DNA from: an uncultured Pelagibacteraceae bacterium
GTDB lineage: Bacteria > Pseudomonadota > Alphaproteobacteria > Pelagibacterales > Pelagibacteraceae
Length of the DNA: 61,447 nt
Direction of reading: 5' to 3'
Assembly (NCBI GenBank): GCA_902579085.1
Contig: CACHFK010000003.1
Location: 1-61,447, forward strand
The position numbers and the translations under genes are program-made. The notes beneath the pieces are model-generated. The model did no database searches. It worked only from the letters and a program-made list of their open reading frames with translations, and had not been told where the DNA came from. Below, piece after piece: positions 50,707-58,900 of this stretch. The stretch's first letter is position 1. Each line of letters starts with the position of its first letter.

Positions 50707-51758
50707 TGGTTAAAAATTTAGAAAAAAAATATAATAAATTTTGTATAAACAACAATTTGGAAATAAACAAAAATCAAATCCATTTAATCAAAAAATTAAA
50801 AAGTTTTGGAAATTATAACTTTAAATCTATAGTTTCGAAATTATTTTTAAAAAGAAATTATCATAGATGTTTTTATTTGTTTGGTGATGTTGGTGTTGGA
50901 AAAACTATGATTTTAGATTTTTTTTTTAATCAAATTAAAGTAAAAAAATTAAGATTACATTTTAATGAATTTATGCTTAGTTTTCATAACTTTGTTTATG
51001 AAAATAAAAATAATAAAAAAAATATAATAAATTTATTTGTAAAAAAATTAAAATCTAAAGCATCCCTAATTTATTTTGATGAATTTCAAGTAACCAATAT
51101 TGTTGATGCTATGATTTTAGGTAAATTATTTGAAAAAGTTTTTAAAGAGAATATTTCAATCATAGTCACATCAAATACAAAAATTTCTGATTTATATAAA
51201 GATGGACTTCAAAGAGATCAATTTAAGCCATTTATTAAGATTATGCTAAAAAATTCAATTGAATATGAGCTGAAAATTGATGAAGACTATAGAAAATCTA
51301 AAAAAAATTTGACTGAAAGATTTTTCTACCCACTTAACCAAGAAACAAACTTTAAAATTAATAAATTTTTTAGAACTATTAGTAAAGAAAAAAAATTAAC
51401 AAAAAAAATATTAAACATCAAGGGAAGAAAATTTATTGTAAATAATTTTTATGAAGGAGTCGTAAAATTTGATTTTTCTGAACTTTGTGATCAAAATTTG
51501 GGATCTGAAGATTTTATTGAAATTACTAATATCTGTAAGTTTATTGCTTTATTTAACATACCTGTTTTTGACAACATTAATTCAAACCAACAACAAAGAT
51601 TTATTACTTTACTTGATGTAATTTATGAAAAAAAAATACCAATGGCAGTTACTTCTATGTTAAATTTAGATAATTTTTCTTCTTCAGGATTATTAGAAAA
51701 AGCATTTAAACGTACAATTAGTAGATTGTATGAATTAACTTCAATGAAATATAATTAA
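50706..51758 (+). CDS. zapE: Cell division protein ZapE (AFG1-like ATPase)
   Basis: This 350-residue AAA-type ATPase has Walker A G60-D-V-G-V-G-K-T67, Walker B IYFDEFQVTNIVDAMI (residues about 122-136), sensor-type SIIVTSNTKISDLYKDGLQR, and the ZapE-typical RFYPLNQETNFKINKFF and LFNIPVFDNINSNQQQRFITLLDVIYEKKIP. ZapE associates with FtsZ at the constricting ring. The start ATG overlaps the preceding stop. The length is normal. Confidence 0.9.
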   Translation: MVKNLEKKYNKFCINNNLEINKNQIHLIKKLKSFGNYNFKSIVSKLFLKRNYHRCFYLFGDVGVGKTMILDFFFNQIKVKKLRLHFNEFMLSFHNFVYENKNNKKNIINLFVKKLKSKASLIYFDEFQVTNIVDAMILGKLFEKVFKENISIIVTSNTKISDLYKDGLQRDQFKPFIKIMLKNSIEYELKIDEDYRKSKKNLTERFFYPLNQETNFKINKFFRTISKEKKLTKKILNIKGRKFIVNNFYEGVVKFDFSELCDQNLGSEDFIEITNICKFIALFNIPVFDNINSNQQQRFITLLDVIYEKKIPMAVTSMLNLDNFSSSGLLEKAFKRTISRLYELTSMKYN

Positions 51759-51759
51759 A

Positions 51760-52179
51760 ATGAAACAAGAATTTTTTAACCTAGAGATTAATACCAATGG
51801 TCAAAACCTTTATGAAATTACTGGTCAAACAATTAACTGGATTAAAAAAAATGAATTTAAAAACGGGTTATTAAATTTAAGCATACAACATACTAGTGCT
51901 TCTTTGATTATCCAAGAAAATGCCGATAAAGATGTGCAAACTGATTTAATAAAATATTTTGATAAATTAGCACCAATGGATAATAATCTTTATTTACACA
52001 CAACAGAAGGCAAGGATGATATGCCTGCGCATATAAAATCTTCATTAACTAATAATCAAATTTCATTAAGTGTAAAAGATAACAAAATAGTTCTTGGTAC
52101 ATGGCAAGGTATTTACGTGTTTGAGCATAGACTTAATCCTACAAAAAGATTAGTTTTATTTCACTTTATTGGCGAATAA
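51760..52179 (+). CDS. yjbQ: YjbQ/UPF0047 family protein (secondary thiamine-phosphate synthase)
   Basis: This 139-residue protein has the YjbQ phrases NLSIQHTSASLIIQENADKDVQTDL, MPAHIKSSLTNNQISLSVKDNKIVLGTWQGIYVFEHR and the conserved histidines of its trimeric metal site. It has weak thiamine-phosphate synthase activity in E. coli, but its true role is unsettled. It follows zapE by one base and ends two bases from the convergent hypothetical gene. Confidence 0.9.
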   Translation: MKQEFFNLEINTNGQNLYEITGQTINWIKKNEFKNGLLNLSIQHTSASLIIQENADKDVQTDLIKYFDKLAPMDNNLYLHTTEGKDDMPAHIKSSLTNNQISLSVKDNKIVLGTWQGIYVFEHRLNPTKRLVLFHFIGE

Positions 52180-52180
52180 T

Positions 52181-52642
52181 TTAAATATAGGGGTTATAAG
52201 ACCATTGAAGTATGGCTTGTCTTTGTCTTCTTCGACAAGACAAATCTCCAACTTCACAATTTTTCTCAATTGCTTTTACATGTCTATTAAAATTTTTCCA
52301 TCTCTTTATTTGTATTTCGTCTATGTGATTTATTCTTCTTCCTAATGTAAATCTACAGTACCACTGAAACCAACCAAGAGGATCTTCTTTAAAAATCCAT
52401 CCCTTTTTTATCCAGTGATCTCTTGATAAGCCTGATTCAACTTTAAAACGATTTAAGTTAACATCAAATTTTTTACTTACTTTTGCTTTTATAAACCAAG
52501 ATTTAGGATATTCTTTAATCTTTAATCCAAAGTACGCACCTCCAAAAACTCCTAGCTCTAGCATTCGTTTTGGTGATAGTTGTGGTTTAAAAATTTTATA
52601 AATATCTAAATCTATATTTTTTTTTTTCAATATATTTTTCAT
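52181..52642 (-). CDS. Conserved hypothetical protein rich in Trp/Arg
   Basis: From the ATG at 52642 the protein has 153 residues; a GTG at 52651 overlapping the previous stop (GTGA) is an alternative. It contains PKRMLELGVFGGAYF, LSRDHWIKKGWIFKEDPLGWFQWYCRFTLGRR and CRRRQRQAILQWSYNPY. WFQWYCR-type text occurs in uncharacterised proteins of bacteria and some eukaryotes, so the gene is likely real. No function can be proposed. It follows the ammonia-lyase-like gene directly. Confidence 0.6.
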   Translation of the reverse strand: MKNILKKKNIDLDIYKIFKPQLSPKRMLELGVFGGAYFGLKIKEYPKSWFIKAKVSKKFDVNLNRFKVESGLSRDHWIKKGWIFKEDPLGWFQWYCRFTLGRRINHIDEIQIKRWKNFNRHVKAIEKNCEVGDLSCRRRQRQAILQWSYNPYI

Positions 52643-52647
52643 ATCAA

Positions 52648-53772
52648 TCACTCATCTAAAAGTTTTTTATACATTTCTTGATCAGTGTCACCTTCACAAC
52701 CAATTAATAGTACATTAGAACTTGAATTAAGATTAAGTTTATTTTTTATAGTTTCTTCATTGCAACTTGCTATTAAGCTAATCACGCCAGGGGCTGAATT
52801 CTCTCCTGCTACTATTTTATCATTACCAAAACTACCATTAGCAAGCAATTTCATAGCTTTACCTATGTCATCATCAGGTAAACTAATGCAGTTATTAACT
52901 GATTTTTTTAATATTTCCCAAGGCACCAAAGAAGGCTCACCACATGACATTCCTCCCATTAAACTTTCTCTAATGATGTTAATTTTTTCAATTTTTCCAG
53001 TTTTTATACTCTCCATTACACATGCGGCACTATCAGGTTCTACAATTATTATTTTAGGAATATTCTCCAAATATCTTGCGGCTCCTGCAACCATTGCTCC
53101 GGCCATACCTCCAACACCAGCTTGTAGAAATATATGAGTAATTTTATCATTTTTTATTTGATCGACTATTTCTTTCATCATAACTGAATATCCAGCCATA
53201 GTTAAAGTTGGAACTAGCTTATAATCTTTCCATGCAACATCCTGAACAATTTGCCAGTTATTATCTGTAGATTGTTTAATACATTCTAATAAAGAATTTT
53301 CATAGTTTCCTTTTACTTTTACTACATCAGCACCAAAAGCTTCCATAGCCTTTCCTCTTGCATCGCTTACAAACTCACTAATAAATATTTTGCAATTTAG
53401 TCCTAACCTTTGAGCGCCCCAAGCTACAGATCTACCATGATTTCCAGCTGTTGCTGTTGACACTGTTATATCTTTATTTCCTTTAGTAATTTTTTCAACA
53501 GCATAAGCTCCACCTAAAGCTTTAAAAGATTTGAGATCAAATCTTTTAGATTCATCCTTGTAGTAAATTTTATTCAAGTTTAATTCTTTTGATAATTTAT
53601 TTAAAATAAGAAGAGGAGTAGGATTATAACTTTTCCATTTTGAAATAGTCAAATAAGCGTCATCTATTTGTTCTTTGGTAATATTTTCTAATATTTCATT
53701 TTTATTAAAAGAAAAATTCTTATTTTGAATAAATGAGGAGTATTTCCACAACTTACCGTTAGAGATATTCAT
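52648..53772 (-). CDS. PLP-dependent lyase, diaminopropionate ammonia-lyase-like
   Basis: This 374-residue fold-type-II PLP enzyme has the Schiff-base lysine at K84 in RFDLKSFKALGGAYA, ATAGNHGRSVAWGAQRLG near residue 105, phosphate-binding GVGGMAGAMVAGAARYL and SMGGMSCGEPS. It matches diaminopropionate ammonia-lyase (YgeX) more than threonine dehydratase. It would form pyruvate and two ammonia from 2,3-diaminopropionate, or a related elimination. EutB of ectoine breakdown belongs to the same fold. It follows gmaS with three bases between, so it may serve the same nitrogen-release operon. Confidence 0.82.
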   Translation of the reverse strand: MNISNGKLWKYSSFIQNKNFSFNKNEILENITKEQIDDAYLTISKWKSYNPTPLLILNKLSKELNLNKIYYKDESKRFDLKSFKALGGAYAVEKITKGNKDITVSTATAGNHGRSVAWGAQRLGLNCKIFISEFVSDARGKAMEAFGADVVKVKGNYENSLLECIKQSTDNNWQIVQDVAWKDYKLVPTLTMAGYSVMMKEIVDQIKNDKITHIFLQAGVGGMAGAMVAGAARYLENIPKIIIVEPDSAACVMESIKTGKIEKINIIRESLMGGMSCGEPSLVPWEILKKSVNNCISLPDDDIGKAMKLLANGSFGNDKIVAGENSAPGVISLIASCNEETIKNKLNLNSSSNVLLIGCEGDTDQEMYKKLLDE

Positions 53773-53775
53773 ATT

Positions 53776-55101
53776 TTAACAGTCTAGAGTGTTTAATCTT
53801 TCCCATTTAGTAATTGGTTCTTTTTTATTAAAATTTTCTTCCTTTTTAAATTCTTTGATTTCAGAGTTTCTTAATTTTATATAACTATTTATTGTTTCTT
53901 TACCAAAAGAATTATTCATTTTTTTATTGTTTTTTAATCTTTCTAATGACTGATCTAAATTGTCTGGTAATTTTGGAAGGTTAGGGTATTTTTTATAGTC
54001 ATTATACATGTTGCAATATAAAGGTTTACCAGGATTAATTTTATTGTTTAAACCATGAATACCTGCTGCTAACACACCTGCTTGTAAAAGATAAGGGTTT
54101 GCCGATCCATCCATTAATCTCAATTCAAATCGACCAGGGTCAGGTATTCTTATCATATGGGTTCTGTTATTTCCTGTATAAGATATACTGCTTGGAGACC
54201 ATGTAGCACCAGACTTTGTTGGTGGTGCATTAATTCTTCTATAACTATTAATTGTAGGATTAAAAAAAGCTGATAATGAATCTGCATTCTTTATTACACC
54301 ACCTAAAAAATTATATGCTATTTTACTTAGTCCTAATTTATCTGATTTATCTAAAAATATATTTTTTTTGCCTTTCCAAACAGAAATATGAGCATGACAG
54401 CCATTACCAGTTAAATTTTCAAATGGTTTTGGCATAAAAGTTGCTCTCAAATCATATTTTTCAGATAAAGTTTTAACCATAAATTTAAAAAATGTATGTC
54501 TATCAGCTGTGGTTAAGCAATCAGAATAGTCCCAGTTCATTTCGAATTGTCCGTTGGCATCCTCATGATCATTTTGGTATGGACCCCAGCCCATTTCTAT
54601 CATGCTGTCACAAATTTCTTTAATAAGATCGTATCTTCTCATCAGAGCTGATTGATCATAGCAGGGTTTAGATTGAGTATCTCTTAAATCTGCAATAGAT
54701 GCTCCATCTTTTGATATAAGAAAATATTCACATTCAACACCAGATTTCATTGAAAATCCATGTTTTGATAGTTCATTTATTTGTTTCTTTAGCATTACTC
54801 TTGGAGAGGCTTCTACAGGCTTTCCGTTCATCCACAAATCAGATGCCAACCATCCAACTTCTTTTTTCCATGGTAATTGAATTAAACTGTCAGGATCTGG
54901 AACAGCAAACATATCAGAATCTGCAGGAGTCATATCTAACCAAGAAGCGAATCCGGCAAATCCGGCACCAGATTTTTGCATTTCTTTAATTGCTCGAGTT
55001 GGAACTAATTTAGATCTTAAAACTCCAAAAAGATCCACAAAACTAATTAAAAAATATTTTATTTTTTTTGATTTTGCAATTTTAAATAAGTTTTTTGACA
55101 T
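53776..55101 (-). CDS. gmaS: Gamma-glutamylmethylamide synthetase
   Basis: This 441-residue glutamine-synthetase-fold protein matches GmaS: KYFLISFVDLFGVLRSKLVP, KSGAGFAGFASWLDMTPADSDMFAVPDPDS, GWGPYQNDHEDANGQFEMNWDYSD near residue 172, CHAHISVW and GRFELRLMDGSANPYLLQ. GmaS joins methylamine to glutamate with ATP, the first step of the N-methylglutamate pathway. MgsABC for the next step is encoded at 57512-60683. The glutamine synthetase-like protein at the window end is a different branch. It is followed by the ammonia-lyase-like gene. Confidence 0.88.
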   Translation of the reverse strand: MSKNLFKIAKSKKIKYFLISFVDLFGVLRSKLVPTRAIKEMQKSGAGFAGFASWLDMTPADSDMFAVPDPDSLIQLPWKKEVGWLASDLWMNGKPVEASPRVMLKKQINELSKHGFSMKSGVECEYFLISKDGASIADLRDTQSKPCYDQSALMRRYDLIKEICDSMIEMGWGPYQNDHEDANGQFEMNWDYSDCLTTADRHTFFKFMVKTLSEKYDLRATFMPKPFENLTGNGCHAHISVWKGKKNIFLDKSDKLGLSKIAYNFLGGVIKNADSLSAFFNPTINSYRRINAPPTKSGATWSPSSISYTGNNRTHMIRIPDPGRFELRLMDGSANPYLLQAGVLAAGIHGLNNKINPGKPLYCNMYNDYKKYPNLPKLPDNLDQSLERLKNNKKMNNSFGKETINSYIKLRNSEIKEFKKEENFNKKEPITKWERLNTLDC

Positions 55102-55118
55102 AATTTAAAATAGCACAA

Positions 55119-55280
55119 TTATTTAAAAAAAGATAAAAAGAAATCTTTATATAAAATAAAATTAATCACTAATATTATAATTATCGCTAGTATTGCACCA
55201 TATTTAGCTTTTGGCCAAGCCAATCTAGCCATCTTGTGAGGTGTCTCGTTTATATTGTTTTGTGAGTTTTTTTTTTCCAT
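55119..55280 (-). CDS. Small single-pass membrane protein, 53 residues
   Basis: The ATG at 55280 opens 53 codons ending at 55119, filling most of the space between gmaS and the amt-side hairpin. The polar N-terminus (MEKKNSQNNINETPHK, then MARLAWPKAKY) leads to a hydrophobic helix GAILAIIIILVINFILY followed by a short tail. I do not recognise a family. The gene begins seven bases after the hairpin at 55288-55313 and stops 18 bases before gmaS, so it fits in the same direction. Neighbours point to a possible role with Amt or methylamine use, which is inference. Confidence 0.6.
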   Translation of the reverse strand: MEKKNSQNNINETPHKMARLAWPKAKYGAILAIIIILVINFILYKDFFLSFFK

Positions 55281-55287
55281 ATTAAAA

Positions 55288-55313
55288 AGGGCGCATAAGT
55301 AATTATGCGCCCT
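55288..55313 (-). terminator. Intrinsic terminator after the amt/small-protein pair
   Basis: AGGGCGCATAA at 55288-55298 and TTATGCGCCCT at 55303-55313 form a perfect 11-pair stem with a four-base loop. Read leftward it is followed by TTTTTAAT, the U tract of an intrinsic terminator. It lies 13 bases after the stop of the 72-residue gene and would end most amt transcripts before the 53-residue gene and gmaS. Confidence 0.85.
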
Positions 55314-55326
55314 AATTAAATTTTAG

Positions 55327-55545
55327 TTAACCATCGGTTACATTGTTTTTCCAAGCATTTGAACCGGGCCTTCTTTTAGCAAGCTTTGAAAGTTTATCAC
55401 TTTCTTGCTTTGCTGAAATCACATGCCATCCAATCCAAATAACAAAGGCTATTAGAACTAAAACACCTTCAGTTCCAACACCAGGATAAACAGCACCCGC
55501 AACTTCTTTAGCACTTAGATGATCTACCCAATTAGTTACAGCCAT
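55327..55545 (-). CDS. Small membrane protein encoded after amt, 72 residues
   Basis: This 72-residue protein has one central hydrophobic segment (VLVLIAFVIWIGWHVI, about residues 29-44) flanked by MAVTNWVDHLSAKEVAGAVYPGVGTEG and a basic cytoplasmic-looking tail KLSKLAKRRPGSNAWKNNVTDG. A strong ribosome-binding site (GGAGG, complement of 55552-55556) and 12-base spacing from the amt stop show that it is translated, probably at high level. I know of no named family. It may be an accessory subunit of Amt. It ends 13 bases before the terminator. Confidence 0.78.
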   Translation of the reverse strand: MAVTNWVDHLSAKEVAGAVYPGVGTEGVLVLIAFVIWIGWHVISAKQESDKLSKLAKRRPGSNAWKNNVTDG

Positions 55546-55557
55546 AATTATCCTCCT

Positions 55558-56958
55558 TTAACTTGATGACGAAGCGACAGCTTTTTCATCTTCTTTTGCC
55601 GCCTCCATTATTTCGTAGTCTAGACCTGCTAACTCTACTTCTCTTGGAATTCTAAGTTTACCCATTCCATGAAGTACTTTGGCAATAATCCATCCTGGTA
55701 TAAAACCAAGAACTACAAACATTACTAATGCACCAATAAACATCCCTAATGGATTGATCGCAGCATATGTTGTTCCGTCCCACATAGCTCCAACACTGTA
55801 TCCTGAAGAAGGATATCCATTAAGCACAAATCCACAAATCACAAGACCTGCAAATCCAGCATAACCATGTACTGCTACTGCTCCAACTGCATCATCAATT
55901 TTGAACTTACGTTCAACCCAGTAATGCATTTTGTATGCAATAACTACACCGATCATACCAATGATCATTGATTGTATTGGATGATATAAATCATTTCCTG
56001 CAGATGCACATATTATGCCGGCTAGTCCTGAAGAATAAGTCCAGAAAGGATCTCCTTTTCCAATGACATATCCAGCTAGCAAACCTCCAGATAAAGACAT
56101 TAAGAAGTTCATTGTAATACCACTTAATGTTGTTGGGGTTACATATATGTTTGTTGCAGTCCAATAAGTTACACCTTCCATTCCATATTCAGGTCCAAGA
56201 TCAAATATTGGAATATTACAAGCCGCATAAAATCCCCAGAAACCTGTATAGATTAGAAACAGTCCTACTGTTACTAACCATGGGTTTCTTGGTCCTATGT
56301 TTCTTGGTTCTCCACTAGATGAAAATTTACCTATTCTCGGTCCTAAAACAGCTAGTACACCTAAAGCAAATCCTCCAGCACAAGCATGAATTACGCCTGA
56401 GGCGTAAGCATCATGATAACCGAGTAGTTTAAGCATCCAACCGTCAAAGTGCCATCCCCATGCAGCATCTATTGTCCAGAAAACTGAACCGATAGCAATT
56501 GCCAAAATACCGAATGCAAAAGTTGTTATTCTTTCGATTACAGCACCTGAAACAATTGAAGCAGCCGTCCATGAGAATAATAAAAACGCTGCCCAAAAAA
56601 CTCCACTTATATGATCACCTAAGTTTACTGCCATTAATTCACTGTTTGGCACGTACCACTTGGCACTAAAAGCAGATTCGTCTGTTATTAAAGCTGCGCT
56701 TTCGTTCATTATTGATGGTGCTAGACCTGGTCCAGTTGGAAACGCCCAATAAATCCACCAACCAAACAAAAACCACGTTACTGTCACCAAAGGTATCAGC
56801 ATTGTATTTTTCATTAATGTATGTTGATGGTGTTTATATCGGGAAGCTCCAACTTCATACATACAGAAACCGACGTGAATTAAAAACATCAGTACTACCG
56901 TTATCCAATAGTAAAATTCTGTAAATATGGTTGTCAATGCACCTAATTGATCAGTCAT
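55558..56958 (-). CDS. amt: Ammonium transporter, Amt family
   Basis: This 466-residue protein has 11-12 helices and the substrate-site residues of Amt: D183 eight positions before H191 in YHDAYASGVIHACAGG, and H364 in VAVHGYAGFAGL, the twin histidines of the pore. The rest of the first motif differs from D-F-A-G-G-T-V-V-H, so this is a divergent branch. The gene sits between methylamine genes, so methylammonium or ammonium import is likely. A GGAGG site (complement of 56965-56969) precedes the ATG. The next downstream gene is a 72-residue small protein, then a terminator. Confidence 0.92.
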   Translation of the reverse strand: MTDQLGALTTIFTEFYYWITVVLMFLIHVGFCMYEVGASRYKHHQHTLMKNTMLIPLVTVTWFLFGWWIYWAFPTGPGLAPSIMNESAALITDESAFSAKWYVPNSELMAVNLGDHISGVFWAAFLLFSWTAASIVSGAVIERITTFAFGILAIAIGSVFWTIDAAWGWHFDGWMLKLLGYHDAYASGVIHACAGGFALGVLAVLGPRIGKFSSSGEPRNIGPRNPWLVTVGLFLIYTGFWGFYAACNIPIFDLGPEYGMEGVTYWTATNIYVTPTTLSGITMNFLMSLSGGLLAGYVIGKGDPFWTYSSGLAGIICASAGNDLYHPIQSMIIGMIGVVIAYKMHYWVERKFKIDDAVGAVAVHGYAGFAGLVICGFVLNGYPSSGYSVGAMWDGTTYAAINPLGMFIGALVMFVVLGFIPGWIIAKVLHGMGKLRIPREVELAGLDYEIMEAAKEDEKAVASSSS

Positions 56959-56970
56959 TTCAAACCTCCG

Positions 56971-56984
56971 TTTGTTTAAACAAA
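56971..56984 (-). promoter_or_regulatory. Perfect palindrome TTTGTTTAAACAAA in the amt leader
   Basis: This 14-base perfect palindrome lies just upstream of the amt ribosome-binding site (complement of CCTCC at 56965-56969). Its GTTTAAAC centre also occurs before the PotD-like gene at 15693-15700, again close to ACGGAGG. It could be an operator or a small mRNA structure around the start. In such AT-rich DNA an 8-base match could be chance. No recognisable -35/-10 pair or sigma54 site was found in the 136-base gap. Confidence 0.35.
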
Positions 56985-57094
56985 TTAATATGACTCTATT
57001 AAATGCAATATTTTCTACAATGATAAAAAATATAGATAAAACCTTTGTAAACTAAAGGCATAACAACTTGAGGTAGTTATTTTTTTAATGATTC

Positions 57095-57502
57095 TTAAAA
57101 CTTTAAATATGCTTTCTTTAGGTCAACCAAAGGATGATTGGGAGACATTTGAAATTTAACTAATAATTCTCTTGCTATCATATCTCTATCCTGTTGATTA
57201 TTTGGAAGTTTAATTTTACTCGGAATAGTTACCCAACCATTTGCATTTCTATCAAACACAGCAGGTCTGTTTTCTTCATAACCCATATGAACATCTTCTA
57301 ACCAATTAAGATCATCCCATCCCATTGCTTCAATATATTTTTTTAAAAAAGGTGTTAATCTTTTATAATCAGGCAAAAGGTTAACATCATATCTATATCC
57401 GATTGTTTGCCCAATCATTTTTTCTCTAGCCGTTTCTTTTTTTTTCCCTAATTGACCTTTGGTGATTTTCTTTATTTTTTTATTTTTTTTCTTTTTAGCC
57501 AT
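57095..57502 (-). CDS. Unknown protein encoded with N-methylglutamate synthase genes, 135 residues
   Basis: This protein has a very basic N-terminus (MAKKKKNKKIKKITKGQLG) and a more conserved-looking body with TIGYRYDVNLLPDYKRLTPFLKKYIEAMGWDDLNWLEDVHMGYEENRPAVF. I do not recognise the family. The N-terminus resembles the start of MgsC (MAKKKNKKTNG), encoded nine bases upstream. It is translated in the same operon as mgsCBA, so a role in assembly or regulation of the synthase, or with Amt, may be guessed. No membrane segment is present. Confidence 0.65.
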   Translation of the reverse strand: MAKKKKNKKIKKITKGQLGKKKETAREKMIGQTIGYRYDVNLLPDYKRLTPFLKKYIEAMGWDDLNWLEDVHMGYEENRPAVFDRNANGWVTIPSKIKLPNNQQDRDMIARELLVKFQMSPNHPLVDLKKAYLKF

Positions 57503-57511
57503 TTTTAAACC

Positions 57512-58900
57512 TTATATTTTATGGAAATCATCAACTCCAACAGTATGATTTGTTCCAGATAAAGGAACTTTTGCTAATGCAGAAGCTTCCATTGTTAGTG
57601 CGGCCATATCCTCAGGTTCTAATGAATGGATATTAGTTTTACCACAAGCTCTTGCTAATAGTTGAGCTTCTAATGTCATTGCGTGTAAGTAGTTGTAAAC
57701 TCTTAATGCTGCATCATCAGGGTTTAATCTTTTTCTTAATTTAGGATCTTGTGTTGCAACTCCAACTGGACATCTTCCAGTATGACAGTGATAGCAATGT
57801 CCTGCAGGAACACCCATTTCTTTTTCAAAATCAGACTCTGGTATTTCTTTGTTACAGTTTAAAGCTACCATTGCCCCAGTACCAATAGCTATAGCATCAG
57901 CACCTAAAGCAAGTGCTTTAGCCATATCAGCACCATCTCTAACACCACCTGCATAAATCAAAGTTACTTTTCCTGTTTTGCCAACATCATCCAATGCTCT
58001 TCTTGCTTCTCTTATAGCAGCAATTCCTGGAATACCTGTATTTGCTGCAGCAATATGGGGACCTGCGCCTGTAGATCCTTCCATTCCATCTAAGTATATA
58101 GAGTCCGGATCGCATTTTGCAGCCATACGTACATCATCATAAACTTTTGCAGCTCCTAATTTTAATTGAATTGGAACTTTATTTTTTGTTAATTCCCTTA
58201 ATTCTTGAACTTTAAGAGCCAAATCATCTGGACCTAACCAGTCAGGGTGTCTAGCAGGTGATCTTTGGTCAATACCAGCAGGTAATGATCTCATCTCAGC
58301 AACTTGGTCAGTTACTTTTTGCCCCATAAGGTGACCACCCATTCCAACTTTTTGACCTTGTCCAATAAATACTTCAATACCATCAGCTAATTGTGCGTGA
58401 TGAGGATTAAATCCATATCTTGATTGAATACATTGATAGAACCATTTTTCAGAGTATCTTCGTTCATCAGGTATCATTCCACCTTCACCAGAACAAGTAG
58501 CGCTACCTGCCATTGTTGCTCCTCTAGCCAAAGCTGTTTTTGCTTCATAAGACAATGCGCCAAAACTCATCCCTGTAATGTAAACAGGTATATCTAATTC
58601 AATTGGATTTTCACATCTAGGTCCAATTACAGTTTTAGTCTCACATTTTTCTCTATAACCTTCGATTACAAATCTTGTTAGAGTTCCTGGTAAGAAAACC
58701 AAATCATCAAAGGTTGGAATTTTTTTCATTAATGCCATTCCACGCATTCTATATCGTCCAAGTTCTGCTTTTATATGAATATCATCTATTACATCTGGAG
58801 TAAAAATAGAGTTGTATCCTAATAAACTTTTATTTCGTTTTGCAAATTCAGTTTTACCGTTTGTATTTCCGTTAGTTTTTTTATTTTTCTTTTTTGCCAT
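57512..58900 (-). CDS. mgsC: N-methylglutamate synthase subunit C (FMN/FeS, GltS-like)
   Basis: This 462-residue protein is the central FMN-binding part of glutamate synthase: GMSFGALSYEAKTALARGA near residue 110, SGEGGM near 137, IQLKLGAAKVYDD near 244, GMEGSTGAGP near 272, and the three iron-sulfur cysteines C369, C372, C377 in GHCYHCHTGRCPVG. In the N-methylglutamate pathway the MgsABC complex converts gamma-glutamylmethylamide and 2-oxoglutarate to N-methylglutamate; it is also known as GlxD. The basic N-terminus MAKKKNKKTNG is unusual. It overlaps mgsB by one base. Confidence 0.9.
   Translation of the reverse strand: MAKKKNKKTNGNTNGKTEFAKRNKSLLGYNSIFTPDVIDDIHIKAELGRYRMRGMALMKKIPTFDDLVFLPGTLTRFVIEGYREKCETKTVIGPRCENPIELDIPVYITGMSFGALSYEAKTALARGATMAGSATCSGEGGMIPDERRYSEKWFYQCIQSRYGFNPHHAQLADGIEVFIGQGQKVGMGGHLMGQKVTDQVAEMRSLPAGIDQRSPARHPDWLGPDDLALKVQELRELTKNKVPIQLKLGAAKVYDDVRMAAKCDPDSIYLDGMEGSTGAGPHIAAANTGIPGIAAIREARRALDDVGKTGKVTLIYAGGVRDGADMAKALALGADAIAIGTGAMVALNCNKEIPESDFEKEMGVPAGHCYHCHTGRCPVGVATQDPKLRKRLNPDDAALRVYNYLHAMTLEAQLLARACGKTNIHSLEPEDMAALTMEASALAKVPLSGTNHTVGVDDFHKI

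Noticed and set aside
56959..57094. Sigma54 (NtrC-type) promoter before amt
   Set aside because: No GG-N10-GC element was found on the coding strand.
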